A stretch of DNA of 47,641 bases from Liberiplasma sp046541015 (GCA_046541015.1 JBKHEA010000010.1:1-47641); one strand, 5' to 3'. Positions 22,448 through 31,557 are shown, numbered from the stretch's first letter. The notes: generated from the letters alone by a model not told the origin. Numbers and translations are program-made.

Positions 22448-23335
22448 ATGTTTAATGGCAATAACGATATAATTATAGCGTTACAAAAACTTGAAAGTAT
22501 TTTTTTAGATTTTTTCTTTAATGCTATTTCTTTTTTAGGTGAAGAATTTGTTTATATTGCAATATTAAGTGGATTATACTGGGTATACAATAAAAAAATG
22601 GGTGAGTTTATTGGCGTTACCCTTGGAATCTCTTTTTCGTTAAACACCTTTTTCAAAGAGATATTTTCTAAACCTAGACCATTTGAAACTTCAAGTGAAA
22701 TTATCAATAAGCGTCCAGGTACATCGACGGGACACTCTATGCCTAGTGGACATGCACAGGGGGCTGCCACATTTTATTTAAGTACAGCCTTAGCCATTAA
22801 AAAACATTTTATCATCGTGATTGCAGGAATTATTATTACGCTCATGATGATTAGTCGTATGTACTTAGGGGTTCATTATTTAGAAGATGTTTTAGTAGGT
22901 GCTATAATTGGAATAATCCTTAGTATTGGCAGTTATTATCTTTTCTATAAAAAATCTTTGAGTGATCAAACCTTACATAAGATATACCTTGGTATCATCA
23001 TATTGTTTTTACCTGTTGCAGTAATTTATTTAAACACAGATTCAGCCAATGATTTTTATAAGGGTTATGGCATTATGATTGGTATCATGAGTGGAGTTAT
23101 GATAGAAAAAAGATGGATATCATTTCAAATTAATAAGCCTTTAAATATTAAAATGATTCGCTACATCATCGGTGTTATTAGTTTAAGTTTTGTTTTAATT
23201 ATTACAGGATTTATGAAAGATTTATGGATTGAGTCAACTAGTCTTATTAACCTATTTGATATATTTAGATACGGATTTTTAGGCGTTTTAGGTTTTGGGC
23301 TATACCCATATATTTTCACTAAATTAAATTTTTAA
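22448..23335 (+). CDS. PAP2-family membrane phosphatase
   Basis: A 295-residue protein with about eight transmembrane segments. The three acid-phosphatase motifs are complete: KEIFSKPRPF (KxxxxxxRP), PSGHAQG (PSGH) and SRMYLGVHYLEDV (SRxxxxxHxxxD). Active-site residues face the outer side of the membrane. Substrates in related proteins are phosphatidylglycerol phosphate, phosphatidate or undecaprenyl diphosphate. It is monocistronic, with a TGCTATAAT extended -10 about 35 bases upstream. Confidence 0.88.
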   Translation: MFNGNNDIIIALQKLESIFLDFFFNAISFLGEEFVYIAILSGLYWVYNKKMGEFIGVTLGISFSLNTFFKEIFSKPRPFETSSEIINKRPGTSTGHSMPSGHAQGAATFYLSTALAIKKHFIIVIAGIIITLMMISRMYLGVHYLEDVLVGAIIGIILSIGSYYLFYKKSLSDQTLHKIYLGIIILFLPVAVIYLNTDSANDFYKGYGIMIGIMSGVMIEKRWISFQINKPLNIKMIRYIIGVISLSFVLIITGFMKDLWIESTSLINLFDIFRYGFLGVLGFGLYPYIFTKLNF

Positions 23336-23375
23336 GCAAATAATGGTATAATAACTTTAGAACGGGGGAATAGGT

Positions 23376-23705
23376 ATGGCTACAAAAATGATTGTGACCA
23401 TTATAAAAAAAGGTTATGCAAAAAAACTCATGCAGATTACGAGAGATTTAAAGGTAGATCAAACCATTTTTATTAAAGGACGCGGGACAGTTAATCCGGC
23501 TTATTTTGAATCTTTAACAAACGTAACCTACGACCCAGACCGCGATATTATCATTTCTTTAGTTGACATTGACAAAGTTAAGCACTATAAGGATGCTTTT
23601 ACAGATATTGGTGAATTAACGAAAAAAAATACAGGGATTTTGTTAGTATTTGAAGCTTATGATTTATTAAGAATTAAGCAACATAAGGAGGATGCTCATG
23701 CCTAA
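23376..23705 (+). CDS. PII-like signal protein, first of a tandem pair
   Basis: A 109-residue protein of GlnB/PII-like fold. Two beta-alpha-beta units can be traced: MIVTIIKKGYAKKLMQITRDL and the segment ending IFIKGRGTVNP, where GRGT corresponds to the PII turn after the first helix. DIIISLVDIDKVKHYKDAF is the second. The canonical T-loop Tyr and the GxGxQ motif are absent, so it is not a classical nitrogen regulator. It overlaps its paralogue by 8 bases. Confidence 0.68.
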   Translation: MATKMIVTIIKKGYAKKLMQITRDLKVDQTIFIKGRGTVNPAYFESLTNVTYDPDRDIIISLVDIDKVKHYKDAFTDIGELTKKNTGILLVFEAYDLLRIKQHKEDAHA

Positions 23706-24015
23706 CTTTAAATGTATAGTTACTGTCACAAAGCGTGGCTTAGGGACTGAAGTTGTTCAAGCAGCTAGAAGAAACGGTGCTCAAGGTGGTACGATTATTA
23801 AAGGACGCGGGACAAGTGATGCTGAAATTAAGCGTATTTTCAACATGTTTATCGAACCAGATAAAGAAATAATTTTGACCGTTATTGAAGATGAGAAATT
23901 AAATAAAGTTAAAGATGCTATTAATCATGCAGTTTCTTTAGATAAAGAAGGACAAGGCATTTTATTTGTCTTAGATGTAGAAGATGCAGTAGGTGTATTA
24001 AGAGAGAAAAAATAA
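23698..24015 (+). CDS. PII-like signal protein, second of a tandem pair
   Basis: A 105-residue PII-like protein (CIVTVTKRGLGTEVVQAARR, GGTIIKGRGTSD, EIILTVIEDEKLNKVKDAI, GQGILFVLDVEDAVGV). It shares the KGRGT block and overall fold with the upstream gene, from an old duplication. I use ATG 23698, 6 bases after AAGGAGG (23685-23691), rather than ATG 23692, which is too close. Such pairs can form hetero-oligomers; the ligand and partner are unknown. A GntR gene follows 23 bases later, probably in the same operon. Confidence 0.7.
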   Translation: MPNFKCIVTVTKRGLGTEVVQAARRNGAQGGTIIKGRGTSDAEIKRIFNMFIEPDKEIILTVIEDEKLNKVKDAINHAVSLDKEGQGILFVLDVEDAVGVLREKK

Positions 24016-24038
24016 TCACCATTCTTAGGAGGAATCTT

Positions 24039-24734
24039 ATGAAACCAAAATATTTAGAACTTGCAGATCTTTTAAGCAAACAAATTGAAAACATGGGTCA
24101 TAATGAAGCAATTCCTTCAGAACGTGAACTATCTAAACTTTATGATGTCTCACGGATGACTGCTAGAAAAGCGGTAGAATACTTGGTTGAACAAAAGAAA
24201 GTGTACCGTGTTAAAAATGTAGGTACCTTTACAACTGATAAAAAACTATATAAAGATCTAGATATGTTTACCGGGTTTACAAAAGAAGTTGAAGCAAGTG
24301 GGGCTAAAGTTCAAAATGTTTTGATTGAATATAGTTTGATTAAAGCCCCTAAAAAAATTGCTGATAAATTACACATTGATGAAGGCGAGCTTGTTTATAA
24401 AATTGTCCGTTTAAGAAAGAAAAATAATGTTCCTTTAATCATTGATGAATCGTATTTCCCAAAAGATTTAGTGCCTTTAAGTGAAAAAGTTGTTGAAGGT
24501 TCAATTTATAAATATATCCAAGAAAAATTAGAATTAAAAATGGTTGGGGCCCATCAAAAACTTGTCGCAACATTCGCAAAAGAAGCCTATTTGGATTATT
24601 TAGAAGTAGACGCCCTAACCCCGATTATGTATGTAGAATTAACCGGCTATTTAGAAGATGGACGTATATTTGAATATTCAGAATCATATAAAAATAGTGA
24701 TCGTTATGAGCTAATTGTTAAGAGCTATCGTTAA
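24039..24734 (+). CDS. GntR-family regulator with UTRA ligand-binding domain
   Basis: A 231-residue HutC-subfamily GntR protein. The winged helix spans residues 1-70, with EAIPSERELSKLYDVSRMTARKAVEYL as the helix-turn-helix. The UTRA effector domain covers about 85-228 (DMFTGFTKEVEASG, LVYKIVRLRKKNNVPLIIDESYFP). These usually sense sugars, amino sugars or related metabolites. No sugar operon adjoins; the PII-like pair is just upstream. AGGAGGA precedes ATG 24039. Confidence 0.92.
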   Translation: MKPKYLELADLLSKQIENMGHNEAIPSERELSKLYDVSRMTARKAVEYLVEQKKVYRVKNVGTFTTDKKLYKDLDMFTGFTKEVEASGAKVQNVLIEYSLIKAPKKIADKLHIDEGELVYKIVRLRKKNNVPLIIDESYFPKDLVPLSEKVVEGSIYKYIQEKLELKMVGAHQKLVATFAKEAYLDYLEVDALTPIMYVELTGYLEDGRIFEYSESYKNSDRYELIVKSYR

Positions 24735-24752
24735 CCATTAGCTCTTTTTTAT
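24721..24752 (+). terminator. Rho-independent terminator overlapping the end of the GntR gene
   Basis: AGAGCTA (24721-24727) and TAGCTCT (24739-24745) then T6. The 5' arm lies in the last codons. Confidence 0.82.
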
Positions 24753-24831
24753 TTTTTAGGGGGGAATTAAGTAAGTAAATCTTTGTAAAAAGTGCTATAA
24801 TAAATAATAACGCGTAAAGGAGTTTTCTAAA

Positions 24832-26469
24832 ATGAAGAAAATTCAACTTGAGCTAGCCCATAGACTTTTGAATCTAAGTGGTAATTTGAAAGTTATTGTA
24901 TTTATTGTAACGACATCATTATTGCCTTTAGTTTATGGTTTTGTTTATGTTACAGGTGGTATTAAATACGTGTATAGCCACTCTATGTATGTTCCAATTA
25001 TCTTAGGGGGTATTTTCTTTGGTAAACGTGGCGGACTCATTTATGCCATTATTGGTGGGATCTTACTTGGGCCATTAATGCCAATTGATATTGACACAGG
25101 AGAGCGTCAACTATTCATCAATTGGGGTTATCGTATGGTTATTTTTATCTTAGTGGGTCTTTTAGCTGGCTTTGCATGTGATTATTTACGAAGACAATTT
25201 AAAATGATTCACACGATGTATACTGAGTTTCCAGATACCCATTTGCCTAATATTGAATGGTATTTAGAAAAATATGGCGATAAAGCGATAGATGCTTCTA
25301 CTGTAGCGATTACAGTTAACTTTAATAACTATGAAGAAATAACGGCGCTTTTGGGTAAACAAATTTATATTGATACGATTCACTATGTCTATTCAGGTAT
25401 AAAAGCTAATATGAATGATGCGATTATTTTTCAAAGTGATTATCGTAAATTATGGATGATTGTATCACTTAATACGTATAAAGAACATTTTAATGATTTA
25501 CTGCATTTTTTTGATATTGCAGTTCATAAGAATAAAAAGCTTGATATGTTTGTAGATGTTTCACTTGGTGTCTTTATTGGCGAAACGGATCATTTTTTAA
25601 CAGAAATAGATGCCTTAAGAGCCAGTGAAATTGCAGCAATCACAGCTAAAACTAAAAAGTTACGTTACGCTATATACGAAGAAAGTTATTCTAAAGAAAG
25701 TTTAAATTTAGAACGTTTAGGGTCTTTACCCGAAGCGCTTAAAAATGAAGAATTATTTATCGAATATCATCCGGTTGTTGATTTAAAAACTAAAAAAGTC
25801 ATAGCACTTGAAGCGTTGATTCGTTGGAACCATTTAGGCAAAATTATTCCGCCTCTTGAGTTTATTCCGATGGTTGAAGAAACAAAAATGATTGACCACA
25901 TCACTGAGTGGCTTGCGCATAAGGTCGTTAAGGATTACGAAATGATTACAAAAAGTAGAGATTTAACGATATTTATCAATTTATCACAAAGAAATTTATA
26001 TAATCCTTCACTTATTGAGCGTTTTATTGATATAATAAAAAAAATAAATCTAGATAAAAGTGCCATCGGTATAGAACTGACTGAGTCTACACTCATGTTA
26101 AATTTACAATTAACAAAAAGTTTATTGCAATCAATTAAGCAACATAATGCACTAATTACCATTGATGATTTTGGGACTGGGTATTCGAACCTTTTTGCCT
26201 TAAGTGAACTACCACTTGATCGCATTAAAATTGATCGTGATTTAATTCAAACGATTCAAGACTCATCAAAAACTAATCAATTAACTAAAATGATTATTGA
26301 ATACGCCCATAGTCTTGGAATTAAAGTGGTTGCTGAAGGGATTGAAGATGATTCCTTAGAAAGCTATTTACATGATATTGATTGTGATTATGGACAAGGG
26401 TTTTTATATACGAAGCCATTATCAAGAGATTTAATTATTCAGTGGTTAGATAACCACGAAATTAGATAG
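24832..26469 (+). CDS. Membrane-bound EAL-domain cyclic di-GMP phosphodiesterase with degenerate GGDEF domain
   Basis: A 545-residue protein. Residues 18-125 hold about four transmembrane segments (sensor module). Residues about 140-285 are a GGDEF-like fold in which the active-site loop is lost (QSDYRKLW in its place). Residues 295-540 are an EAL domain with all metal and catalytic residues: EALIRW, FINLSQRN, IELTES, TIDDFGTGYS, IKIDRD, VVAEGIE and YGQGF. It should hydrolyse c-di-GMP to pGpG. It is co-transcribed with the lipoprotein 13 bases downstream. A TGCTATAAT extended -10 lies upstream. Confidence 0.92.
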   Translation: MKKIQLELAHRLLNLSGNLKVIVFIVTTSLLPLVYGFVYVTGGIKYVYSHSMYVPIILGGIFFGKRGGLIYAIIGGILLGPLMPIDIDTGERQLFINWGYRMVIFILVGLLAGFACDYLRRQFKMIHTMYTEFPDTHLPNIEWYLEKYGDKAIDASTVAITVNFNNYEEITALLGKQIYIDTIHYVYSGIKANMNDAIIFQSDYRKLWMIVSLNTYKEHFNDLLHFFDIAVHKNKKLDMFVDVSLGVFIGETDHFLTEIDALRASEIAAITAKTKKLRYAIYEESYSKESLNLERLGSLPEALKNEELFIEYHPVVDLKTKKVIALEALIRWNHLGKIIPPLEFIPMVEETKMIDHITEWLAHKVVKDYEMITKSRDLTIFINLSQRNLYNPSLIERFIDIIKKINLDKSAIGIELTESTLMLNLQLTKSLLQSIKQHNALITIDDFGTGYSNLFALSELPLDRIKIDRDLIQTIQDSSKTNQLTKMIIEYAHSLGIKVVAEGIEDDSLESYLHDIDCDYGQGFLYTKPLSRDLIIQWLDNHEIR

Positions 26470-26482
26470 AGGAGGGATATGC

Positions 26483-28360
26483 GTGAAAAAAATTCTCGCA
26501 TTGGTGTTATTAATAACACTATCATTTACATTATTGGCCTGTAATCAAGATCCTGTTGATGAAGGACCAACAGATTTAGAAGTTTTACAAGAAATCTATG
26601 ATGAGTTTAGTATTCCAACTGAGTTTGACCTTGATACTGAACTACCATCACTCAGTGATGAAGCAAGTGTTTCATGGGTTAGTAGCGATGAGTCAGTCGT
26701 CTCAAATACAGGAGAAATTAATTTTCCTAGAAGTTATGAAGGCGATAAAACAGTAACCTTAACAGCGACACTTTCTTATAATGATGAAACGCTAACTAAA
26801 GAGTTTGATGTTACGGTTCCTGCATTAGAACTTGTCACTGAAACAAGAAATATTCCGTTTGAGAATTTAGCAACTGAATATATTGTTGAAGATGGCGCTT
26901 TAGATGTTTATTACTTACGTAATGAAGAAGTACCTTATGTTGATGTTCAATCATTTATCAACTTATTAGTTGGTGCTATCGTTGTTGATGAGCTTGAAGT
27001 TACAGTAGATGGTAATGTATTAACCATTATTTTAGCGGGTGTATATGAAGATGAAGAAAACCCTGAAAATGATGAAGAATATCATTATCAAATTGATCTT
27101 AATTATAACGATAATACCGTTACGGTAAATCAATTTGGATTCTTCAGTGCACTTAGTGAAGAAACTCAAACCGATTTTGGATCTGATTTATATACCATTG
27201 ATTATGTTTATAATGAAACTGATCCAGTAACCTTTAATTTTGAAGATTATGATTTTGAACTTGTTAGAGAATATGATAACTATCTTATTCCTTTCCATTT
27301 AGCAAACTTATTCTTTACTGGGTCTATGTTTGATGTTTATTATAACCACGATAAACTTTATGGTGTAGACACTTATCAAATTTACACTGGTGATAATTCA
27401 AGTGTTGTTGAAACACTTCAAGAATCATCTAAAGAAAGTGATGATATTCCGGCTGAAGTTAAAACGATGACGTATAATTATTTAGCGTTTACGTTCAATC
27501 ATTTCTTCGGGATTAAAGCTGCTAGTGAAGTTGAGGATTATTATACTTTCTTAGAACCGTACGAAGAAGACCTCTTAGGAACAAATAAAGAACACTATGA
27601 ACGTCTTGGTCGTATTACGGTAAAACTAGATGATTTACATACATCGTATCTGATGGATGGATTCTATAGCCGCAGTGGAATTGTTGCGAATTATGGGACT
27701 GATGGACCAAGAGCAAGAGCGTTCCAATCAGCCGTTAATGTGCTATATTATGAGACTTGTTCACTGCCTATGGGAAATGTAGAATACTTTGAAAACGATA
27801 CAATTGCTGTCGTATCTTTAAGTGGATTTGATACCACAACGCCAGGCGCTTTTAAAGATGCTTTAGATGAAGTTGCTGAAAAAGGTACTGTTGAAGCAGT
27901 TGTTGTAGACTTATCATGTAATACCGGTGGTATTATTGGTACGATGTTACAAACCATTGGCTATATGACCGATGAACCGATTGCTTATCATTCATTAAAT
28001 GCCGGTGATGGATCTTCATCATCATCCTATATTGGAACCAATAATGATGCTTATGATTTTGATTGGTATGTTTTAACAAGCCCAATTACTTATAGTGCAG
28101 GAAATTTAATGACTTCTATTGTTAAAGATATGGGTGTTGCAACAATTATAGGTGGACAAGCATCAGGGGGCGCAAGCTCGATTACTACAAACCTATTACC
28201 TAGTGGTGCAATCATTGTTATGAGTAGTCCAACTGTACTTGCAAATGAAAGTTATGAAAGTATTGAATTTGGTGTTCCAGTTGACATCGAAATAACCAGC
28301 AATGCCGACATTGGTGATTTTGACTATGTTGCATCGCTTGTAAAAGCAGACAGAGATTAA
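26483..28360 (+). CDS. Large surface lipoprotein with Ig-like domain and S41 (tail-specific) peptidase domain
   Basis: A 625-residue protein starting at GTG 26483 after GGAGGG. Signal peptide with lipobox LLAC, lipidated C20. Residues about 35-112 look like the atrophied bacterial Ig domain (SVSWVSSDESVVSNTGEI). A long Asp/Glu/Tyr-rich middle follows. Residues 435-610 are an S41 peptidase-like domain: VVVDLSCNTGG (475-483), ITYSAGNLM with probable nucleophile S538, and IIGGQASGGAS. The usual S41 PDZ domain is not evident. It is in one operon with the c-di-GMP phosphodiesterase. It could be a protease or a binding relative. Confidence 0.8.
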   Translation: MKKILALVLLITLSFTLLACNQDPVDEGPTDLEVLQEIYDEFSIPTEFDLDTELPSLSDEASVSWVSSDESVVSNTGEINFPRSYEGDKTVTLTATLSYNDETLTKEFDVTVPALELVTETRNIPFENLATEYIVEDGALDVYYLRNEEVPYVDVQSFINLLVGAIVVDELEVTVDGNVLTIILAGVYEDEENPENDEEYHYQIDLNYNDNTVTVNQFGFFSALSEETQTDFGSDLYTIDYVYNETDPVTFNFEDYDFELVREYDNYLIPFHLANLFFTGSMFDVYYNHDKLYGVDTYQIYTGDNSSVVETLQESSKESDDIPAEVKTMTYNYLAFTFNHFFGIKAASEVEDYYTFLEPYEEDLLGTNKEHYERLGRITVKLDDLHTSYLMDGFYSRSGIVANYGTDGPRARAFQSAVNVLYYETCSLPMGNVEYFENDTIAVVSLSGFDTTTPGAFKDALDEVAEKGTVEAVVVDLSCNTGGIIGTMLQTIGYMTDEPIAYHSLNAGDGSSSSSYIGTNNDAYDFDWYVLTSPITYSAGNLMTSIVKDMGVATIIGGQASGGASSITTNLLPSGAIIVMSSPTVLANESYESIEFGVPVDIEITSNADIGDFDYVASLVKADRD

Positions 28361-28365
28361 CCATT

Positions 28366-28394
28366 AAGCTAGCCATTAAGGCTAGCTTTTTTTT
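28366..28394 (+). terminator. Rho-independent terminator of the EAL-lipoprotein operon
   Basis: AAGCTAGCC (28366-28374), loop ATTAA, GGCTAGCTT, then a T8 run. Confidence 0.92.
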
Positions 28395-28403
28395 GTAAAA
28401 AAA

Positions 28404-28443
28404 TTAAGCGTTAAGTGTTGACAAATAAAAAGCTAAGCGTTAA
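28404..28443 (+). repeat. Direct repeat TAAGCGTTAA flanking the hsp20 -35 box
   Basis: TAAGCGTTAA occurs at 28405-28414 and 28434-28443, 29 bases apart start to start. The second copy runs into the -10 box. The first is part of TTAA-GCG-TTAA. Possibly sites for a second regulator besides HrcA. Confidence 0.55.
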
Positions 28444-28446
28444 AAT
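28418..28446 (+). promoter_or_regulatory. Vegetative promoter of hsp20-clpB
   Basis: TTGACA (28418-28423), 17-base spacer, TAAAAT (28441-28446). CIRCE begins 10 bases after the -10. Confidence 0.88.
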
Positions 28447-28455
28447 ATAATTGAA

Positions 28456-28482
28456 TTAGCACTCAACTAAATAGAGTGCTAA
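28456..28482 (+). promoter_or_regulatory. CIRCE element (HrcA operator)
   Basis: TTAGCACTC (28456-28464), nine bases, GAGTGCTAA (28474-28482): an exact match to the CIRCE consensus. HrcA should repress the hsp20-clpB unit at normal temperature. The hrcA gene is outside the window. Confidence 0.98.
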
Positions 28483-28509
28483 CAAAAACAATAATTGGAG
28501 GGATTGTCT

Positions 28510-28944
28510 ATGTTTAAACTTACACCACTTTCAAACTCACTTAGAAGACGTGATGATGATTTTGTAGACTTTTACAACATGATTGACGATTTCTTTAGCA
28601 CGCCATTGCGTACACTAAGAACTGAGAACTTTAAACTTGATGTTAAAGAAGACGAACATGAATATCAAATTTTTGCGGATCTTCCTGGCATTAAAAAAGA
28701 AGATTTAAAAATCTCTTATGATGATCAAGTACTCATGATTAGTGTTGAACGTAATGAAGAAAAGGAAGAAAAAGAAGAAAACTATATTCATCGTGAACGT
28801 CAAGTATGTTCTATGAAACGTGCTCTAAATTTACCAAATGTTGATAAAGGTCAAATCAAGGCACGTTTAGAAGATGGCGTACTAAACATTACAGCTAAAA
28901 AAACACAAGTCCAAGATCAAAGTTACGTTATCGAAGTGGAATAG
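28510..28944 (+). CDS. hsp20: Small heat-shock protein, Hsp20/alpha-crystallin family
   Basis: A 144-residue chaperone. The alpha-crystallin domain spans about 40-135: NFKLDVKEDEHEYQIFADLPGIKKEDL, then LEDGVLNITAKK (the conserved A-x-x-x-n-GvL motif), ending in QSYVIEVE, where VIEVE fits the C-terminal I-x-I/V anchor. It holds unfolding proteins for ClpB/DnaK. ATG 28510 sits 7 bases after GGAGG; an upstream TTG would include this site. It is controlled by CIRCE and co-transcribed with clpB. Confidence 0.95.
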   Translation: MFKLTPLSNSLRRRDDDFVDFYNMIDDFFSTPLRTLRTENFKLDVKEDEHEYQIFADLPGIKKEDLKISYDDQVLMISVERNEEKEEKEENYIHRERQVCSMKRALNLPNVDKGQIKARLEDGVLNITAKKTQVQDQSYVIEVE

Positions 28945-28945
28945 T

Positions 28946-28974
28946 AAATATCGGGGACCAACCCCGATATTTTC
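28946..28974 (+). terminator. Intercistronic hairpin between hsp20 and clpB (attenuator or leaky terminator)
   Basis: AAATATCGGGG (28946-28956), loop ACCAA, CCCCGATATTT (28962-28972), then only TTC. The stem is very stable but the U tract is short, so partial read-through into clpB or transcript processing is likely. Confidence 0.7.
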
Positions 28975-28989
28975 TTAAGGAGGACGATT

Positions 28990-31557
28990 ATGAACGATAA
29001 AATGACCCAAAATATGACATTAGCTTTAAAAGAAGCACAAGACTTAGCTACCCGATATAATCACCAAACCATTACACCAGAACACCTTCATTTTGGTCTT
29101 TTAGCCATTAATGAATCCATCGTTGTTTCTATCTTAAAAAAAATGAATGTGGATCTAGCTGCGTTTAAACAAGAGTTATTAAAATTAGTTGAAAAAAATC
29201 CAAGTGTTACTTCAGGCGACAATATGTACTTATCGCGTTTAGCCAATCAAGTGATGCTTAAGGCGAATGATATAAAAGAAAGCATGCATGATGAATTTTT
29301 AAGCTTAGAACATGTATATTTATCGCTATTAGATAGTAAAAATATGGATAGTTTCAGTTTATTTGAGAAATATTCCATAAAGAAAAAAGCCTTTTTAGAG
29401 GTCCTTAAAACGCTTAGAAAAGATAAAACCATTACAACAGACCAACCAGAAGCAACCTATGAAGTTTTACAAAAATATGGTCGTGATTTGGTTGAACTTG
29501 CTAAAGAAGGCAAACTTGATCCAGTCATTGGACGAGATGAAGAAATTCGTAGAGTCATAAGGATATTATCAAGACGAACGAAAAATAATCCAGTCCTAAT
29601 AGGAGAACCCGGTGTTGGAAAGACCGCTATCGCTGAAGGGCTAGCTAGCCGTATTTTAAAAGGCGATGTGCCAGAAGGGTTAAAAAATAAAACCATTTTT
29701 GCCCTAGATATGGGTGCTTTAGTTGCTGGTGCTAAGTATCGAGGCGAATTTGAAGAACGTCTAAAAGCCGTATTAAATGAAATTACACAGTCAAATGGTG
29801 AGATTATTTTATTCATTGATGAACTGCATTTAATTGTTGGCGCTGGAAAAACCGAAGGTGCTATGGATGCAGGTAATTTATTAAAACCACTTTTAGCACG
29901 AGGGGCTTTACACTGTATAGGTGCAACTACGCTTGATGAATATAGAAAATATATTGAAAAAGATGCAGCCCTTGAACGTAGGTTCCAACAAGTTATGGTA
30001 GATCAACCAACCGTTGAAGATACCATATCTATCTTACGAGGGATTAAAGAAAAATTTGAAATTCATCACGGAGTTAGAATCAGTGACCAAGCAATTATTG
30101 CATGTAGTGAATTATCTCAAAAATATATTAGTGATCGCTTCTTACCAGATAAAGCCATCGATTTAATGGATGAAGCTGCGGCAATGATTCGAACTGAGAT
30201 TGATTCAATGCCAACTGAACTTGACAAACTCAGTCGAAAATTATTACAGTTAGAAATAGAAAAAATGAGTTTATCTAAAGAAAAAGATGAACAAAGTAAA
30301 CAAAGACTATCAAAGCTTAATAAAGAAATTGCAGAAACCAAAGAAAAACATGATCATTTAAAACTCATTTGGGAAGAAGAAAAAGCTGGTTTAACGGATG
30401 TTAAAACACTTAAGAAACGTATAGAAACCATTAATCATGAAATTGAAGAAGCGAGTCGTATTTATGATTTGGAACGATTAGCTAAACTAAAATATGGTGA
30501 TTTACCAGAAGCATTAAAAGCATTAGAAAACGCAAAAAATCAAGAGCGTAAACGTCTGATTAAAGAAGAAGTTACAGAAGAAGAAATTGCTGCAATCATC
30601 TCAAAATGGACCGGTATTCCAGTAAGTAAACTGGTTGAAAGTGAACGTGAAAAATTATTGCGTTTAGACGTTATTTTACATGAGCGTGTCATAGGACAAG
30701 ATGAAGCGGTAAATAGTGTAACTAACGCAGTCTTAAGAGCACGTGCTTTACTAAAAGACCCTAAAAAACCGATTGGTTCATTTATTTTCTTAGGGCCAAC
30801 TGGTGTTGGAAAAACTGAACTTGCAAAAACACTTGCCCTAGCTTTATTTGATAGTGAAGAACATATCATTCGTATTGACATGAGTGAATATGGTGAGCGT
30901 CATAGTGTAGCAAGAATGATTGGGGCACCTCCTGGATATGTTGGCTATGAAGAAGGCGGACAACTTACTGAAGCGGTAAGAAGAAAACCTTATAGTGTAA
31001 TTTTATTTGATGAAATTGAAAAAGCGCACCCTGAAGTCTTTAATGTATTATTACAGTTACTTGATGATGGTCGCTTAACAGACAGTAAAGGGCGTACAGT
31101 CAATTTTAAAAATACCATTGTTATTATGACATCAAATATTGGTAGTGAGTTGCTACTAGATGGTTTAAATGAGGAAGGCGATATTAAAGAATCGATTAAG
31201 AGTGAAGTCTTTAATCGATTAAGAAGAGCATTTAAACCAGAATTTTTAAACCGTATCGACGATATGATATTATTCAAACCTTTAACTAAAGATGAGTTAA
31301 TGAAAATCGTTGATTTACAGCTTAATGAAGTCAATATTAAGTTAAAAAATCAAGACATCAACATTAAGTTTACTGATGAAGCGAAAAAGCATATAATCAA
31401 GCACGCTTATGAACCAGCCTATGGGGCACGTCCTATTAAACGTTACATTGAAAAGCATATAGAAACAGAAATCGGAAGACTAATTATCAAAGGTGCTATT
31501 CAAAGTAAAGACGATGTTACAATGGGCATTGTTGATGGAAAACTTACAATATTATAA
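28990..31557 (+). CDS. clpB: ATP-dependent disaggregase ClpB
   Basis: An 855-residue Hsp100 protein, full length. The N-terminal Clp domain (1-145) is followed by NBD1 with Walker A GEPGVGKT (205-212) and Walker B IILFIDELH. A coiled-coil middle domain (about 400-520, Lys/Glu-rich) identifies ClpB rather than ClpC. NBD2 has GPTGVGKTELAK and VILFDEIEKAH, then the C-terminal domain with AYGARPIKRYI. It rescues aggregated proteins with DnaK. AAGGAGG precedes the ATG. It is expressed from the CIRCE promoter through the intercistronic hairpin. Confidence 0.98.
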   Translation: MNDKMTQNMTLALKEAQDLATRYNHQTITPEHLHFGLLAINESIVVSILKKMNVDLAAFKQELLKLVEKNPSVTSGDNMYLSRLANQVMLKANDIKESMHDEFLSLEHVYLSLLDSKNMDSFSLFEKYSIKKKAFLEVLKTLRKDKTITTDQPEATYEVLQKYGRDLVELAKEGKLDPVIGRDEEIRRVIRILSRRTKNNPVLIGEPGVGKTAIAEGLASRILKGDVPEGLKNKTIFALDMGALVAGAKYRGEFEERLKAVLNEITQSNGEIILFIDELHLIVGAGKTEGAMDAGNLLKPLLARGALHCIGATTLDEYRKYIEKDAALERRFQQVMVDQPTVEDTISILRGIKEKFEIHHGVRISDQAIIACSELSQKYISDRFLPDKAIDLMDEAAAMIRTEIDSMPTELDKLSRKLLQLEIEKMSLSKEKDEQSKQRLSKLNKEIAETKEKHDHLKLIWEEEKAGLTDVKTLKKRIETINHEIEEASRIYDLERLAKLKYGDLPEALKALENAKNQERKRLIKEEVTEEEIAAIISKWTGIPVSKLVESEREKLLRLDVILHERVIGQDEAVNSVTNAVLRARALLKDPKKPIGSFIFLGPTGVGKTELAKTLALALFDSEEHIIRIDMSEYGERHSVARMIGAPPGYVGYEEGGQLTEAVRRKPYSVILFDEIEKAHPEVFNVLLQLLDDGRLTDSKGRTVNFKNTIVIMTSNIGSELLLDGLNEEGDIKESIKSEVFNRLRRAFKPEFLNRIDDMILFKPLTKDELMKIVDLQLNEVNIKLKNQDINIKFTDEAKKHIIKHAYEPAYGARPIKRYIEKHIETEIGRLIIKGAIQSKDDVTMGIVDGKLTIL

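Noticed and set aside
29247..31334. Several minus-strand open frames of 60-119 codons inside clpB
   Set aside because: They are antisense shadows of a well-conserved gene, with low-complexity Ser/Leu/Phe composition and no ribosome binding sites.
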